From positions 1-19,311 of the forward strand of contig JAXDBV010000025.1 in assembly GCA_034678415.1 (NCBI GenBank): a DNA stretch of 19,311 nucleotides. Direction: 5' to 3'. The DNA comes from JAXDBV01 sp034678415. Lineage in GTDB: Bacteria; Bacteroidota; Bacteroidia; Bacteroidales; VadinHA17. Shown here in pieces: positions 7,882-15,895 of this stretch. The notes below the pieces were generated by a model. That model was not told the origin of the DNA. It worked only from the letters and a program-made list of their open reading frames with translations, and made no database searches. Position 1 is the stretch's first letter; each line of letters opens with the position of its first letter. The position numbers and the translations under genes were made by a program.

Positions 7882-8166
7882 CATTTGAATGAATTGACTA
7901 TTTGGTAATAGCCAGAGTATGAGTGTTATAATGTTGTTTTTCATTTCTCGACGCATCGAAGAAACACCGGTATGTTCAACGGATACATACGGACTCGTGT
8001 GTTGATGTTCAACAGGTCTGATACATGTTTGCGGAAAGAATAACACCGGCAGGAGCAGTTTAGTCCTCCTCCGGGTTGTTGTAGTTTTTCTTTTATTTTT
8101 ATGCGTCGTGTATTTTTATATATTTTCCTAATTAATCAGTAACACGTATTCCAAAAACATTGTGTC

Positions 8167-8592
8167 ATGTCGAAATACAACAGCGAACCCGAAAACAAAG
8201 CCATCAACCTGATCGGTGCGGGCACCGAAATAACCGGTGATGTCTGTTCGAACGGAGATATCAGGATTGATGGAGCACTGGTTGGTAATCTCCAGACAAA
8301 GGGGAAGGTTGTGATAGGCGAAACAGGAAGGATCAAGGGAGAAGTGATCTGTAAAAATTCCGATGTGTCGGGCACTATAGAGGGCAAGATCGTGGTTAGT
8401 GAACTGCTCACATTGAAGATTACTGCCAAAGTTACCGGCGATATACAAACCAGCAGGCTTGCTATCGAACCGGGATCAAAGTTCACAGGGAACTGCAATA
8501 TGACCGAAGCTAGCGCAGGCCATGGAACAAAATCAGAAGAAAGGGAAAAAGCAACCGCCAGACCTGCAGGAGAAGAAAAAGCAGTTAAATGA
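8167..8592 (+). CDS. Bactofilin (polymer-forming cytoskeletal protein)
   Basis: 141 residues matching the bactofilin family, whose members polymerise without nucleotide through a right-handed beta-helix and act as scaffolds at the inner membrane. The core spans about residues 12-118, with repeating short strands broken by Gly, as in GTEITGDVCSNGDIRIDG and GKVVIGETGRIKGEV. A polar charged tail (about 119-141, rich in E, K and A) follows and is likely disordered. The ATG at 8167 follows a T-rich leader. The last 71 nt overlap the start of atpZ in a different frame, so the tail is constrained by another protein. The position suggests co-transcription with the atp genes; whether it acts on ATP synthase is unknown. 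Confidence 0.92.
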   Translation: MSKYNSEPENKAINLIGAGTEITGDVCSNGDIRIDGALVGNLQTKGKVVIGETGRIKGEVICKNSDVSGTIEGKIVVSELLTLKITAKVTGDIQTSRLAIEPGSKFTGNCNMTEASAGHGTKSEEREKATARPAGEEKAVK

Positions 8593-8776
8593 TTATGCCC
8601 GGTACTCCAGCCTGGCGTTTCAGATGATCGTCATTATTCTTGTGGGTGTGTTCGGCGGCCTCAAACTGGACAAAATCATACATTGGGAGTTCCCGGTGTT
8701 TACCGTTGTGCTCTCCGTATTATCCGTGCTGGTTGCCATGTATTATGCCGTAAAGGACCTTATCCGGTTTAAATGA
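8522..8776 (+). CDS. atpZ: AtpZ-type ATP synthase accessory membrane protein
   Basis: 84 residues: a basic, polar N-terminus (about 1-27), then two membrane segments (about 33-50 and 57-76) joined by KLDKIIHWEFP. It matches the small AtpZ family (ATPase gene 1), found before AtpI and subunit a and proposed to help ion supply or Fo assembly. The ATG at 8522 lies 71 nt inside the bactofilin gene. The next in-frame Met is inside the first membrane helix, and the conserved core (NDYARYSSLAF) begins near the bactofilin stop, so the overlap looks real. It ends 6 nt before the next gene. Confidence 0.85.
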   Translation: MEQNQKKGKKQPPDLQEKKKQLNDYARYSSLAFQMIVIILVGVFGGLKLDKIIHWEFPVFTVVLSVLSVLVAMYYAVKDLIRFK

Positions 8777-8782
8777 AGTTCG

Positions 8783-9184
8783 ATGGGTAGCTTGCTCCTT
8801 CCAAGACCTTTCCTGTTAAGGCTGGTAATACTTACCCTGCTGGTCATGGCAATGGCATTTATGGTATTTACTTATATTGCTCCAATCCGTCATGTTACCG
8901 GTATATACATTATCATCCTTTTCTTTTTTCTTGTCACTCTGACTTTTCATGTGTATTTGCTGAAATCATACCGTTCCTCTCCGGGTAAATTCACCGTAAG
9001 GTATCTCGGAGCTTCAGGGGTAAAGATGTTTATTTACATGATATCCGCCGGTGTTTTTGTCTTCCTCAACAGAGAGGAAGCCCTGCAGCTGCTGATCAGT
9101 TTTTTTGTACTGTACCTGATCTTCACGATTTTTGAGATCAGGGAGATACTGGTCTATCTCAAACGAAATCATAATAACCCTTAA
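8783..9184 (+). CDS. AtpI-like four-helix membrane protein
   Basis: 133 residues with four predicted membrane spans, about residues 12-32 (LRLVILTLLVMAM...), 40-58 (IYIIILFFFLV...), 77-95 and 102-122, and a basic C-terminus. Its size, topology and place between atpZ and atpB match the AtpI (ATP synthase protein I) position, where such proteins help c-ring assembly or interact with Fo. Sequence similarity to classical AtpI cannot be judged by eye, so no symbol is given. It lies 6 nt after atpZ and 56 nt before atpB. Confidence 0.75.
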   Translation: MGSLLLPRPFLLRLVILTLLVMAMAFMVFTYIAPIRHVTGIYIIILFFFLVTLTFHVYLLKSYRSSPGKFTVRYLGASGVKMFIYMISAGVFVFLNREEALQLLISFFVLYLIFTIFEIREILVYLKRNHNNP

Positions 9185-9210
9185 TTACCGTATTGTTGTC
9201 ATAATTTTTA

Positions 9211-9218
9211 TATTTTTG
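9211..9218 (+). promoter_or_regulatory. Candidate -7 element upstream of atpB
   Basis: TATTTTTG exactly matches TAnnTTTG. The nearest TTG (9193-9195) is 15 nt upstream, shorter than the usual 19 or so, so the -33 box is doubtful. It could supply an extra start for the structural subunit genes, independent of the bactofilin promoter, with a leader of roughly 17 nt ending in AGGAGG right against the ATG. Confidence 0.28.
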
Positions 9219-9240
9219 TCCAATACACACCTGTAGGAGG

Positions 9241-10338
9241 ATGGCGAAGTACCATTTTGTGGCGAAAGCACTGCTGTTTACATTGTTACTGGTTCTATCG
9301 TGTATACCCGTAAAGGCTGTGGAGAAGACCGGGGAGGAAGGCGTGGAAGGATCCCATACCGGGAAGACAGCATTCGATCCGGGGACATTCATCCTCGACC
9401 ACATTGGTGATGCCTATGAATGGCATATCCTGTCGTACAAGGATTTTCACCTCAGCGTGCCTCTCCCTGTAATCCTGATCAGCAAATATTCGGGTTTTCA
9501 TGTATTCATATCGAACCGTTTCCATCACGGGCATTCGTCATACAAAGGATTCATGATCTCCACCTCTGAAGAGAACGAAGGGAAGATTGTTGAGATGACT
9601 CCTGATGGAGAGGAGTATGTTCCTCTTGATCTCTCTATCACGAAGAACGTATTCGCCATATTTGTGAGTATTGCCCTTATGCTGTGGTTGTTTCTTTCCA
9701 TTGCTGCCCGTTACAAGAAGGGAGAAGGGCAGGCTCCCCGTGGCATTCAGAACCTGATTGAACCGGTCATTCTTTTTGTTCGTGATGACATTGCCAGGCC
9801 TTCCATCGGAGAACACAGGTATGAGAAATACATGCCTTATCTTCTCACCCTTTTCTTTTTCATTGTGCTGAACAACCTGTTGGGCCTGATTCCCATTTTC
9901 CCGTTTGGCGCAAATGTTACGGGCAACATAGCCGTAACACTTGTTCTGGCTGTGTTCACGTTCATTATTACCGCCCTCAGCGGGAACCGTCACTACTGGA
10001 TGGAGATCTTCAATGCTCCCGGTGTGCCCTGGTGGCTCAAGATACCTCCGTTGATGCCGATCGTGGAGATCGTGGGTGTTATCACAAAGCCGTTTGTACT
10101 GATGATCCGTCTCTTTGCCAACATCATGGCCGGACATATCATCGCGCTGGGTTTTTTCTCGCTGATATTCATTTTCGGAGGTATGGCCGTTGTGCTTGGG
10201 TTTGCCGTTTCGCCGCTGACGGTGGCATTCACTGTTTTCATGACCATGCTGGAACTGCTGGTAGCGTTTATCCAGGCTTATGTCTTCACTTTGCTGTCTG
10301 CCTTATACTTTGGTATGGCAACGGCTGAACATACTTAG
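9241..10338 (+). CDS. atpB: ATP synthase F0 subunit a
   Basis: 365 residues, about 100 more than the E. coli protein. It forms the proton half-channels next to the c-ring in the inner membrane. A signal peptide (about 1-27, ending VKA) is followed by a ~105-residue non-membrane domain with HHGHSS. The conserved helices start near residue 135. The essential arginine is Arg290 in MIRLFANIMAGH. RYEKYMPYLLTLFF and NLLGLIPIFPFG are family segments. The cleaved or exported N-terminal extension is a known feature of Bacteroidota subunit a. AGGAGG touches the ATG. atpE starts 25 nt after the stop. Confidence 0.97.
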   Translation: MAKYHFVAKALLFTLLLVLSCIPVKAVEKTGEEGVEGSHTGKTAFDPGTFILDHIGDAYEWHILSYKDFHLSVPLPVILISKYSGFHVFISNRFHHGHSSYKGFMISTSEENEGKIVEMTPDGEEYVPLDLSITKNVFAIFVSIALMLWLFLSIAARYKKGEGQAPRGIQNLIEPVILFVRDDIARPSIGEHRYEKYMPYLLTLFFFIVLNNLLGLIPIFPFGANVTGNIAVTLVLAVFTFIITALSGNRHYWMEIFNAPGVPWWLKIPPLMPIVEIVGVITKPFVLMIRLFANIMAGHIIALGFFSLIFIFGGMAVVLGFAVSPLTVAFTVFMTMLELLVAFIQAYVFTLLSALYFGMATAEHT

Positions 10339-10363
10339 GCTTTATTAAACCAAACCATAGATT

Positions 10364-10633
10364 ATGTTATCATTTATTCTTTTACAGGCTGCTGAAGCAG
10401 CCGCTGCGGGTGCGGGACTCGGGAAAATGGGGGCCGCCCTCGGAGCAGGTATTGCCGTATTGGGAGCAGGTCTGGGCATCGGACGCATCGGCGGCACAGC
10501 AATGGAAGCTATTGCACGCCAGCCGGAAGCCGTGGGTGACATACGGTCAAATATGATTGTAGCTGCCGCCCTGATAGAAGGGGTTGCCTTCTTCTCCGTT
10601 GTTGTCTGCCTGCTCGTACTCTTCATTCAGTAA
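10364..10633 (+). CDS. atpE: ATP synthase F0 subunit c
   Basis: An 89-residue hairpin of two membrane helices that forms the rotor ring. The Gly/Ala-rich helix 1 (GAALGAGIAVLGAGLGIGR), polar loop ARQPEA and helix 2 carry the ion-binding Glu72 in ALIEGVAFF. Glu72 is followed by Gly, and helix 1 has no Gln, so the sodium signature (Gln in helix 1, Ser or Thr after Glu) is absent and proton coupling is inferred. A perfect stem-loop follows 11 nt after the stop, before atpF. Confidence 0.98.
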   Translation: MLSFILLQAAEAAAAGAGLGKMGAALGAGIAVLGAGLGIGRIGGTAMEAIARQPEAVGDIRSNMIVAAALIEGVAFFSVVVCLLVLFIQ

Positions 10634-10644
10634 TGAGGAATTTT

Positions 10645-10677
10645 CTTTACAGTCCTGCGGTTGGCAGGACTGTAAAG
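10645..10677 (+). terminator. Perfect 14-bp stem-loop between atpE and atpF
   Basis: CTTTACAGTCCTGC (10645-10658) pairs with GCAGGACTGTAAAG (10664-10677) around the loop GGTTG. ATTTCGTTTTG follows, only a partial T tract. It sits in the longest gap (75 nt) between atp genes. It may act as a partial terminator or as a 3' stabiliser that yields more atpBE than downstream message, since the c subunit is needed in many copies. It cannot be a complete stop unless atpF has its own promoter. Confidence 0.6.
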
Positions 10678-10708
10678 ATTTCGTTTTGCATCAACAAAAA
10701 ATCACGAT

Positions 10709-11203
10709 ATGGAACTAGTTAGTCCGGGGATAGGCTTGTTGTTCTGGATGGTACTCTCCTTCGGGACCGTGCTTTTCATCCTGGGGAAATACGCGTGGAA
10801 GCCCATTTTAAAAGCCCTGAAGAACAGGGAAAATTCCATTCACGAAGCGTTGAGGGCGGCCGATAGGGCAAAGGAAGATATGAAAAAACTGCAGGCGGAT
10901 CATGAAGCTGTGCTCCGCGAAGCTCGTATGGAAAGGGAAAACCTTTTGAAGGAAGCTCGGGAAGCGAAGGAAAAAATTATCGAGGATGCCCGCGAAAAAG
11001 CCGGTCAGGAATCAGAAAAAATAATGGAGGCCACCAGAACAGCCATCATCAATGAAAAAATGGCGGCTGTTAATGAAATTAAACAACAGGTCGCCTTCCT
11101 GTCTGTCGAAATCGCTGAAAAGATACTCAGGCAAAAGCTTTCGGACAGCAGAGAACAAAAGGAATTGATTGAAAAGATGATCAGGGAAATGAAACTGAAT
11201 TAA
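10709..11203 (+). CDS. atpF: ATP synthase F0 subunit b
   Basis: 164 residues, the peripheral stalk. One N-terminal membrane helix (about 7-27, IGLLFWMVLSFGTVLF) is followed by KYAWKPILKAL, a family hallmark, and a long highly charged right-handed coiled coil (about 40-135). The C-terminus (EIAEKILRQKL...) is the delta-binding segment. There is one b gene, with no b' copy. The leader is A-rich (CAACAAAAAATCAC) without a Shine-Dalgarno. atpH starts 16 nt after the stop. Confidence 0.97.
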   Translation: MELVSPGIGLLFWMVLSFGTVLFILGKYAWKPILKALKNRENSIHEALRAADRAKEDMKKLQADHEAVLREARMERENLLKEAREAKEKIIEDAREKAGQESEKIMEATRTAIINEKMAAVNEIKQQVAFLSVEIAEKILRQKLSDSREQKELIEKMIREMKLN

Positions 11204-11219
11204 CCGGGTCGGGAAGAGA

Positions 11220-11774
11220 ATGAACGGAAGCAAGATATCGGTCAGGTATGCCAGGGCACTCTACGACCTTTCTGTCGAAAGGAATATCGCCAGTCGTGTG
11301 CAAAAAGATGTACAATTCATTTATGAGGTTTTCCGGTCTGCCACACAGCTTGTCGAATACCTCAATAATCCTGTGGTGAAATCCTCAGAGAAACGGGCCC
11401 TGCTGCATAAAATATTTAGCATGAGGATACATGTGTTTACCCTGAAGTTCCTGGATGTGATCCTTGATAATAAGCGCGAGGACCGGATCACTGATATTAC
11501 CCGGCAGTTCATTAGCCTGTTCAGAAAAGAGCAGGGCATCACCGAGGTGAATCTTATCACAGCCACTCAGGTAGGCAATACGGAAGTGAATAAAATCATT
11601 GGTGTGCTGGCAAAAGAGCAGGATAAGGTGGAAGTAACCCGGTCGGTCAATCCTGAACTCATGGGCGGTTTTATCCTGAGGATCAACGACAAGCAGCTGG
11701 ATGCCAGCGTACTGTCCCAGCTGAGAAGAATACGGAAAGAATTAACAGTATCCGGTTATCAACATAGGAATTGA
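11220..11774 (+). CDS. atpH: ATP synthase F1 subunit delta
   Basis: 184 residues, the OSCP-like cap joining the b stalk to the alpha subunits. The N-terminal helical domain begins ISVRYARALYDLS, as in the family. The conserved C-terminal segment is VNPELMGGFILRINDKQLDASVLSQL. The length is normal. It is followed 26 nt later by atpA. Confidence 0.96.
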   Translation: MNGSKISVRYARALYDLSVERNIASRVQKDVQFIYEVFRSATQLVEYLNNPVVKSSEKRALLHKIFSMRIHVFTLKFLDVILDNKREDRITDITRQFISLFRKEQGITEVNLITATQVGNTEVNKIIGVLAKEQDKVEVTRSVNPELMGGFILRINDKQLDASVLSQLRRIRKELTVSGYQHRN

Positions 11775-11800
11775 TAGAGGATATTTAAATCAATACAAGT

Positions 11801-13387
11801 ATGGCTGATATTAAACCTTCAGAAGTATCACAGATACTGAAAAAGCAACTGGAAGGTATAAAAACTGAAGTAGAGTTTGAGGAAGTGGGCTCTGTGCTGC
11901 AGGTAGGGGATGGTATTGCACGTATTTACGGTCTGAACAATGTACGTGCCAATGAGCTGGTTGAGTTCGAGAACGGGATGGAAGGTATAGTGCTGAACCT
12001 GGAAGAGGACAACGTGGGAGTGGTATTACTCGGTCCATCGGAGGAGATCAGGGAAGGGGACACCGTCAGGCGTACCGGCAGAATATCTTCAATACGTGCC
12101 GGTATGGGGCTTCTGGGAAGGGTGATCAATACCCTTGGTGAACCGCTCGACGGCAAAGGCCCTGTCAAGGGTGATTTGTTTGAGATGCCTTTGGAGAGGA
12201 AAGCTCCGGGGGTCATTTTCCGTCAGCCGGTTAATACCCCTGTACAAACCGGTATCAAGTCGATTGATGCAATGATACCCATCGGGCGCGGACAACGGGA
12301 ACTGATCATCGGCGACCGCCAGACAGGAAAAACCGCCATCGCTATCGACACCATCATCAACCAGCGTGAGATCTTTGACAAAGGCAAACCCATCTACTGC
12401 ATTTATGTGGCTATTGGACAAAAAGGTTCGACGGTGGCCAGCATCGCCTCAACACTGGAAAAATATGGAGCCATGGACTATACCGTGATCGTATCGGCCA
12501 CAGCCTCCGACCCGGCCGCAGCCCAGTTCTATGCCCCGTTTGCCGGGTGTGCTATCGGTGAGTTCTTCCGTGATACCGGAAGGGATGCGCTCATCATCTA
12601 TGATGATCTCTCAAAGCAGGCGGTATCGTACCGCGAAGTGTCACTCCTTCTCCGTCGTCCGCCGGGACGGGAAGCCTACCCGGGAGATATCTTTTACCTC
12701 CATTCACGCCTGCTGGAACGGGCTGCTAAAATCGTTGAATCGGATGTGATCGCGGCACGGATGAACGACCTGCCCGAGTCGATCAGACATATGGTAAAAG
12801 GGGGCGGATCGCTCACCGCCCTGCCAATCATCGAGACGCAGGCAGGCGATGTCTCGGCATATATCCCCACTAATGTAATTTCCATCACTGACGGACAGAT
12901 TTTCCTCGAATCAAACCTGTTTAATGCCGGTATCAGGCCCGCGGTGAACGTGGGTATTTCCGTTTCGCGGGTGGGAGGTAATGCCCAGATCAAAGCAATG
13001 AAAAAAGTGGCCGGTTCACTCAAGCTGGACCAGGCTCAGTACCGCGAACTGGAAGCGTTCGCAAAATTTGGCTCAGACCTTGACGCCACAACACTGGCCG
13101 TCCTCGATAAGGGAGCCAAAAACGTGGAACTGCTGAAACAGGCGCAGTACCAACCTGTGCCTGTTGAAAAACAGATAGCCGTGATCTTCTGCGGTACCAG
13201 GGGATTGCTGAAAGATGTACCGTTGAATAAAGTGAAGGAATTCGAAAAACAATATATCGAATACCTGGAGCTGAAACACAAGGATCTGCTCCTGACGCTG
13301 AAAAAAGGAGAACTGACACCGGAAATGGAGAAGACCATGGAAAAGGTGGCCGTCGATATAGCCGCTAACTTCAAGGTGGAAGAATAA
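11801..13387 (+). CDS. atpA: ATP synthase F1 subunit alpha
   Basis: 528 residues; the non-catalytic nucleotide-binding subunit. Walker A is GDRQTGKT (171-178), Walker B ALIIYDDL (263-270), and the RRPPGREAYPGD segment follows. The arginine finger that reaches the beta active site is Arg390 in ISVSRVGG. The N-terminus IKPSEVSQILKKQL is the delta-contact helix. No break or odd residue was seen. atpG starts 18 nt downstream. Confidence 0.98.
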   Translation: MADIKPSEVSQILKKQLEGIKTEVEFEEVGSVLQVGDGIARIYGLNNVRANELVEFENGMEGIVLNLEEDNVGVVLLGPSEEIREGDTVRRTGRISSIRAGMGLLGRVINTLGEPLDGKGPVKGDLFEMPLERKAPGVIFRQPVNTPVQTGIKSIDAMIPIGRGQRELIIGDRQTGKTAIAIDTIINQREIFDKGKPIYCIYVAIGQKGSTVASIASTLEKYGAMDYTVIVSATASDPAAAQFYAPFAGCAIGEFFRDTGRDALIIYDDLSKQAVSYREVSLLLRRPPGREAYPGDIFYLHSRLLERAAKIVESDVIAARMNDLPESIRHMVKGGGSLTALPIIETQAGDVSAYIPTNVISITDGQIFLESNLFNAGIRPAVNVGISVSRVGGNAQIKAMKKVAGSLKLDQAQYRELEAFAKFGSDLDATTLAVLDKGAKNVELLKQAQYQPVPVEKQIAVIFCGTRGLLKDVPLNKVKEFEKQYIEYLELKHKDLLLTLKKGELTPEMEKTMEKVAVDIAANFKVEE

Positions 13388-13405
13388 AAACAAGGGTGGT
13401 ATTGT

Positions 13406-14299
13406 ATGCCAAGTTCGAAGGAAATAAGAAACAGGATCGCCACCGTGGTGTCCATTCAGAAGATCACTTCGGCCATGAAGATGGTCGCGGCTGCCAGGCT
13501 GAGGAAAGCACAGGATGCAATACTACAACTCCGACCATATGCCAGGCACCTGCAGAACATACTGAACTATGTTGCGTCATCCGGGGAGGAGAAGAATGAT
13601 AATGTGTATACCATTCAAAGGGAAACAGGAAAGATCCTCATTGTTATTGTCACCTCCAACCGTGGCCTGTGCGGTGCATTTAACTCCAATGCTACAAGAA
13701 AAGCCGTTTCTGTAGTGTACGATAAATATTCAGAACAGCTGCAGAACGGGAAGGTACAGTTCCTGGCGATCGGGAAAAAAGGATATGAATTCCTCCGGAA
13801 AAGAAAAATGCCCATTTACGAGTACAACAGTTCGCTGGTAGATAAGCCTCAATACAGCTCTGCCGCTGAAATGGTACAACGGCTTACCGACTTGTTCGTT
13901 ACCGGGAAATTCGATCGTATCATATTGGTGTACAATCAGTTCAAGAATCCTGCGGTTCAGATACTCATGGAAGAGCAATTCCTTCCCGTGGCAGTGTCTC
14001 AACATAAGAACCGTCTGACGAAAGGCAAGTATCACGCACTGAACTATATTATCGAGCCAAGTCAGGAATATGTGGTACAGGAATTGATTCCGAAGACACT
14101 ACGCGTTCAGTTTTTCCGGATGCTCACCGACTCGTATGCTTCCGAACAGGGAGCCAGGATGACAGCCATGCATCAGGCTACCGATAATGCATACGAACTC
14201 CTGCGGGAACTCCGGCTTAAGTATAACAAGGCACGCCAGGCGGCAATTACAAAAGAAATTCTTGAAATCGTCGGCGGTGCCGAAGCGTTTACCAAATGA
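13406..14299 (+). CDS. atpG: ATP synthase F1 subunit gamma
   Basis: 297 residues; the central rotor shaft. The two long helices that form the coiled coil are visible: the N-terminal KEIRNRIATVVSIQKITSAMKMVAAARL and the C-terminal AMHQATDNAYELLRELRLKYNKARQAAITKEI. The middle SNRGLCGAFN motif is family-typical. It is the last subunit gene of this block: the next gene is a prenyl synthase 6 nt later, not atpD. Confidence 0.97.
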   Translation: MPSSKEIRNRIATVVSIQKITSAMKMVAAARLRKAQDAILQLRPYARHLQNILNYVASSGEEKNDNVYTIQRETGKILIVIVTSNRGLCGAFNSNATRKAVSVVYDKYSEQLQNGKVQFLAIGKKGYEFLRKRKMPIYEYNSSLVDKPQYSSAAEMVQRLTDLFVTGKFDRIILVYNQFKNPAVQILMEEQFLPVAVSQHKNRLTKGKYHALNYIIEPSQEYVVQELIPKTLRVQFFRMLTDSYASEQGARMTAMHQATDNAYELLRELRLKYNKARQAAITKEILEIVGGAEAFTK

Positions 14300-14305
14300 C
14301 CTGTT

Positions 14306-15280
14306 ATGCTTGACTTCAGGCAGGCAAGAGAAATCATTGAAAGGGAGATAGCGCTTCTTGATATTCCGGATTTACCGGTTGATTTGTATGGCCCCATCCG
14401 GTACATGATGGGTATGGGAGGGAAACGGCTGAGGCCCTGCATAGTGCTGGTCACTGCCAGCCTGTACTCCGGCAATACTGATCATGCTGTCTATCCTGCC
14501 CTGGCAATGGAACTGTTCCATAACTTCACCCTCGTTCATGACGATATCATGGATAATTCCGTGCTCAGAAGGAGCAAACCCACCATACATGTACGCTGGA
14601 ACCAGAACGTGGCCATCCTGTCAGGTGATGTGATGTCAATCCTTGCCTTCCGGTTCCTCCTCCGGTCACGGGAAGAAATACTGCCGGCAGTGATGGATTT
14701 GTTTACCCGTACCGCAATACATGTTTGTGAAGGGCAACGGTATGATATGGATTATGAAAACCTTCCCGCAGTTGGTGTGGATGAATACATCAGAATGATC
14801 AGGCTGAAAACTTCGGCACTCATTGCCGCATGCTTCCAGATGGGTGCCCTCATCGGAGGGGCGGATAAGAAAGACGCTTCCTGTCTATACCGGTTCGGGG
14901 AAAACCTGGGATTGGCTTTCCAGCTGAGGGATGACTACCTTGATGTATTTGGTGACCCGGCCCGTTTCGGTAAGACCCCCGGAGGTGACATTGTTGCCAA
15001 TAAAAAAACATACCTGCTGATCAAAGCCCTGGAGACAGCCAAAGGCAATGAACTAAAGGTGCTTGAGAACAGTCTGAAGGAGTCGGCACCTGATCCTGAA
15101 GAGAAGGTCAGGAAAGTTAAAGGCATATTTAAGAAGCTGGGGATTGACGCTTTTGTCCGGCAGGAAATGGACCGATATTACAGGCAGGCACTCGACTGTC
15201 TGGCAGACGTTCAGTTGCCGGAAAGCGGGAAAAAGGTTCTTCTTGACTTTGCATCGGACTTGATGAAAAGGGTGGAATGA
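14306..15280 (+). CDS. Polyprenyl diphosphate synthase (trans, IspA/IspB superfamily)
   Basis: 324 residues; it condenses isopentenyl diphosphate onto an allylic primer using Mg2+ held by two Asp motifs. The first is DDIMD (79-83) and the second DDYLD (209-213), with GGKRLRP (38-44) and QRYDMDYE (144-151). The first motif lacks the two-residue insertion of bacterial farnesyl synthases. Phe74 lies five residues before it, a bulky position that in the family tends to limit chain length, so a C15-C20 product is inferred rather than a C40 quinone tail; this is not certain. It starts 6 nt after atpG and is likely co-transcribed with the atp genes. It converges with the beta-barrel gene, 12 nt apart. 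Confidence 0.93.
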   Translation: MLDFRQAREIIEREIALLDIPDLPVDLYGPIRYMMGMGGKRLRPCIVLVTASLYSGNTDHAVYPALAMELFHNFTLVHDDIMDNSVLRRSKPTIHVRWNQNVAILSGDVMSILAFRFLLRSREEILPAVMDLFTRTAIHVCEGQRYDMDYENLPAVGVDEYIRMIRLKTSALIAACFQMGALIGGADKKDASCLYRFGENLGLAFQLRDDYLDVFGDPARFGKTPGGDIVANKKTYLLIKALETAKGNELKVLENSLKESAPDPEEKVRKVKGIFKKLGIDAFVRQEMDRYYRQALDCLADVQLPESGKKVLLDFASDLMKRVE

Positions 15281-15292
15281 ACTTTCCGCACC

Positions 15293-15877
15293 TTACTCAT
15301 CATGTTTGGCGAACCACTGAAGGTTGACAAGGATACCCCCGGTGATGACAAACTGTATCTTACTGGCAAGTATGATCTTTGCATCGGCGAAAAAATCAAT
15401 CTGATCGTTGAATCGCATATAGGAACCTGCACCCAGGTTAAGACCCGGATAGACGTTGGTATTACCGCCTGTTTCCCTGAAATTGTCAAATTCTGAAACC
15501 CAGTGGTACCGGAAGATAGATACGTTCACACCGCCCAGGCCGTAAAATTCAAAACGATCGAGTTCATTGAAGATATAGTGGGCATTGACATCAAACATGT
15601 ACAGGGAGTTTGACCATTTATACAATGAAGGCACCGTCTCCTTGTAGGTATTTGGTATCACATAGGTAAATCCGGCGCAGAGGTGGAAGGGGAGGCTTAA
15701 TTCATAAATCCCTCTCAGGTTGACTCCCAGGAATCCGTTTCGTTCATCATGAAACTCATTTGGGTTCTTGAGAACCAGTCCTATGCCGGCTTTGGTACAC
15801 TGACCGTTGAGTCTTCCCGCCGGCAGAATGAGGAAGAGGATGATCCATGCGACTGTGTGAAGAGCAGCTCTTTTCAT
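15293..15877 (-). CDS. Predicted outer-membrane beta-barrel protein, hypothetical
   Basis: 194 residues with a signal peptide (about 1-26, MKRAALHTVAWIILFLI then LNGQ). The mature part has alternating strands rich in Gly and aromatic residues (FLGVNLRGIYELSLP, FEFYGLGGVNVSIFRYHW, YPGLNLGAGSYMRF), the pattern of a small eight-strand-type barrel. It ends QWFAKHDE, so the terminal aromatic is not the last residue. No specific family is recognised. It runs against the atp genes, lying between the prenyl synthase (12 nt, convergent) and atpD (divergent, 85 nt), and so splits the ATP synthase locus. Confidence 0.75.
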   Translation of the reverse strand: MKRAALHTVAWIILFLILPAGRLNGQCTKAGIGLVLKNPNEFHDERNGFLGVNLRGIYELSLPFHLCAGFTYVIPNTYKETVPSLYKWSNSLYMFDVNAHYIFNELDRFEFYGLGGVNVSIFRYHWVSEFDNFRETGGNTNVYPGLNLGAGSYMRFNDQIDFFADAKIILASKIQFVITGGILVNLQWFAKHDE

Positions 15878-15895
15878 AACATTTGAACTTTCGCA

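Larger units (their letters stand above)
7602..8166. other. 565-nt intergenic region with palindrome, repeats and a possible mini-gene
   Basis: This is the longest non-coding stretch in the window. It contains the terminator-like hairpin near 7640, the 22-bp palindrome at 7773, and a candidate 23-codon gene at 7810. It also holds three copies of AACACCGG (7753, 7963, 8042) and an imperfect direct repeat (7972-7988 and 8005-8026). The last 100 bases before the bactofilin gene are very T-rich (for example TATTTTTA at 8094 and 8111) and probably hold its promoter, but no pair of boxes with correct spacing could be picked. No tRNA or known riboswitch fold was recognised. Confidence 0.5.

Noticed and set aside
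7941..7964. TTC-TCGA-CGCA-TCGA-A-GAA inverted repeat
   Set aside because: Only four contiguous pairs with an offset outer pair; within chance for a gap of this length.
7855..8046. 63-codon minus-strand frame in the 565-nt gap
   Set aside because: There is no promoter-like sequence, no recognisable family and weak composition. It is kept out although it is in a real intergenic region.
8053..8100. AGGAG/CTCCT hairpin followed by T-rich DNA
   Set aside because: The stem is five pairs with a 10-nt loop, and the T-rich run starts several bases later; more likely part of the T-rich promoter region of the bactofilin gene.
9538..10137. 199-codon minus-strand frame inside atpB
   Set aside because: It is antisense to conserved subunit a helices; the composition (H, N, R-rich) is typical of a reverse read of membrane-protein codons.
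10364..10633. Sodium-coupled c subunit
   Set aside because: Glu72 is followed by Gly, and helix 1 has no Gln, so the known sodium-binding signature is absent.
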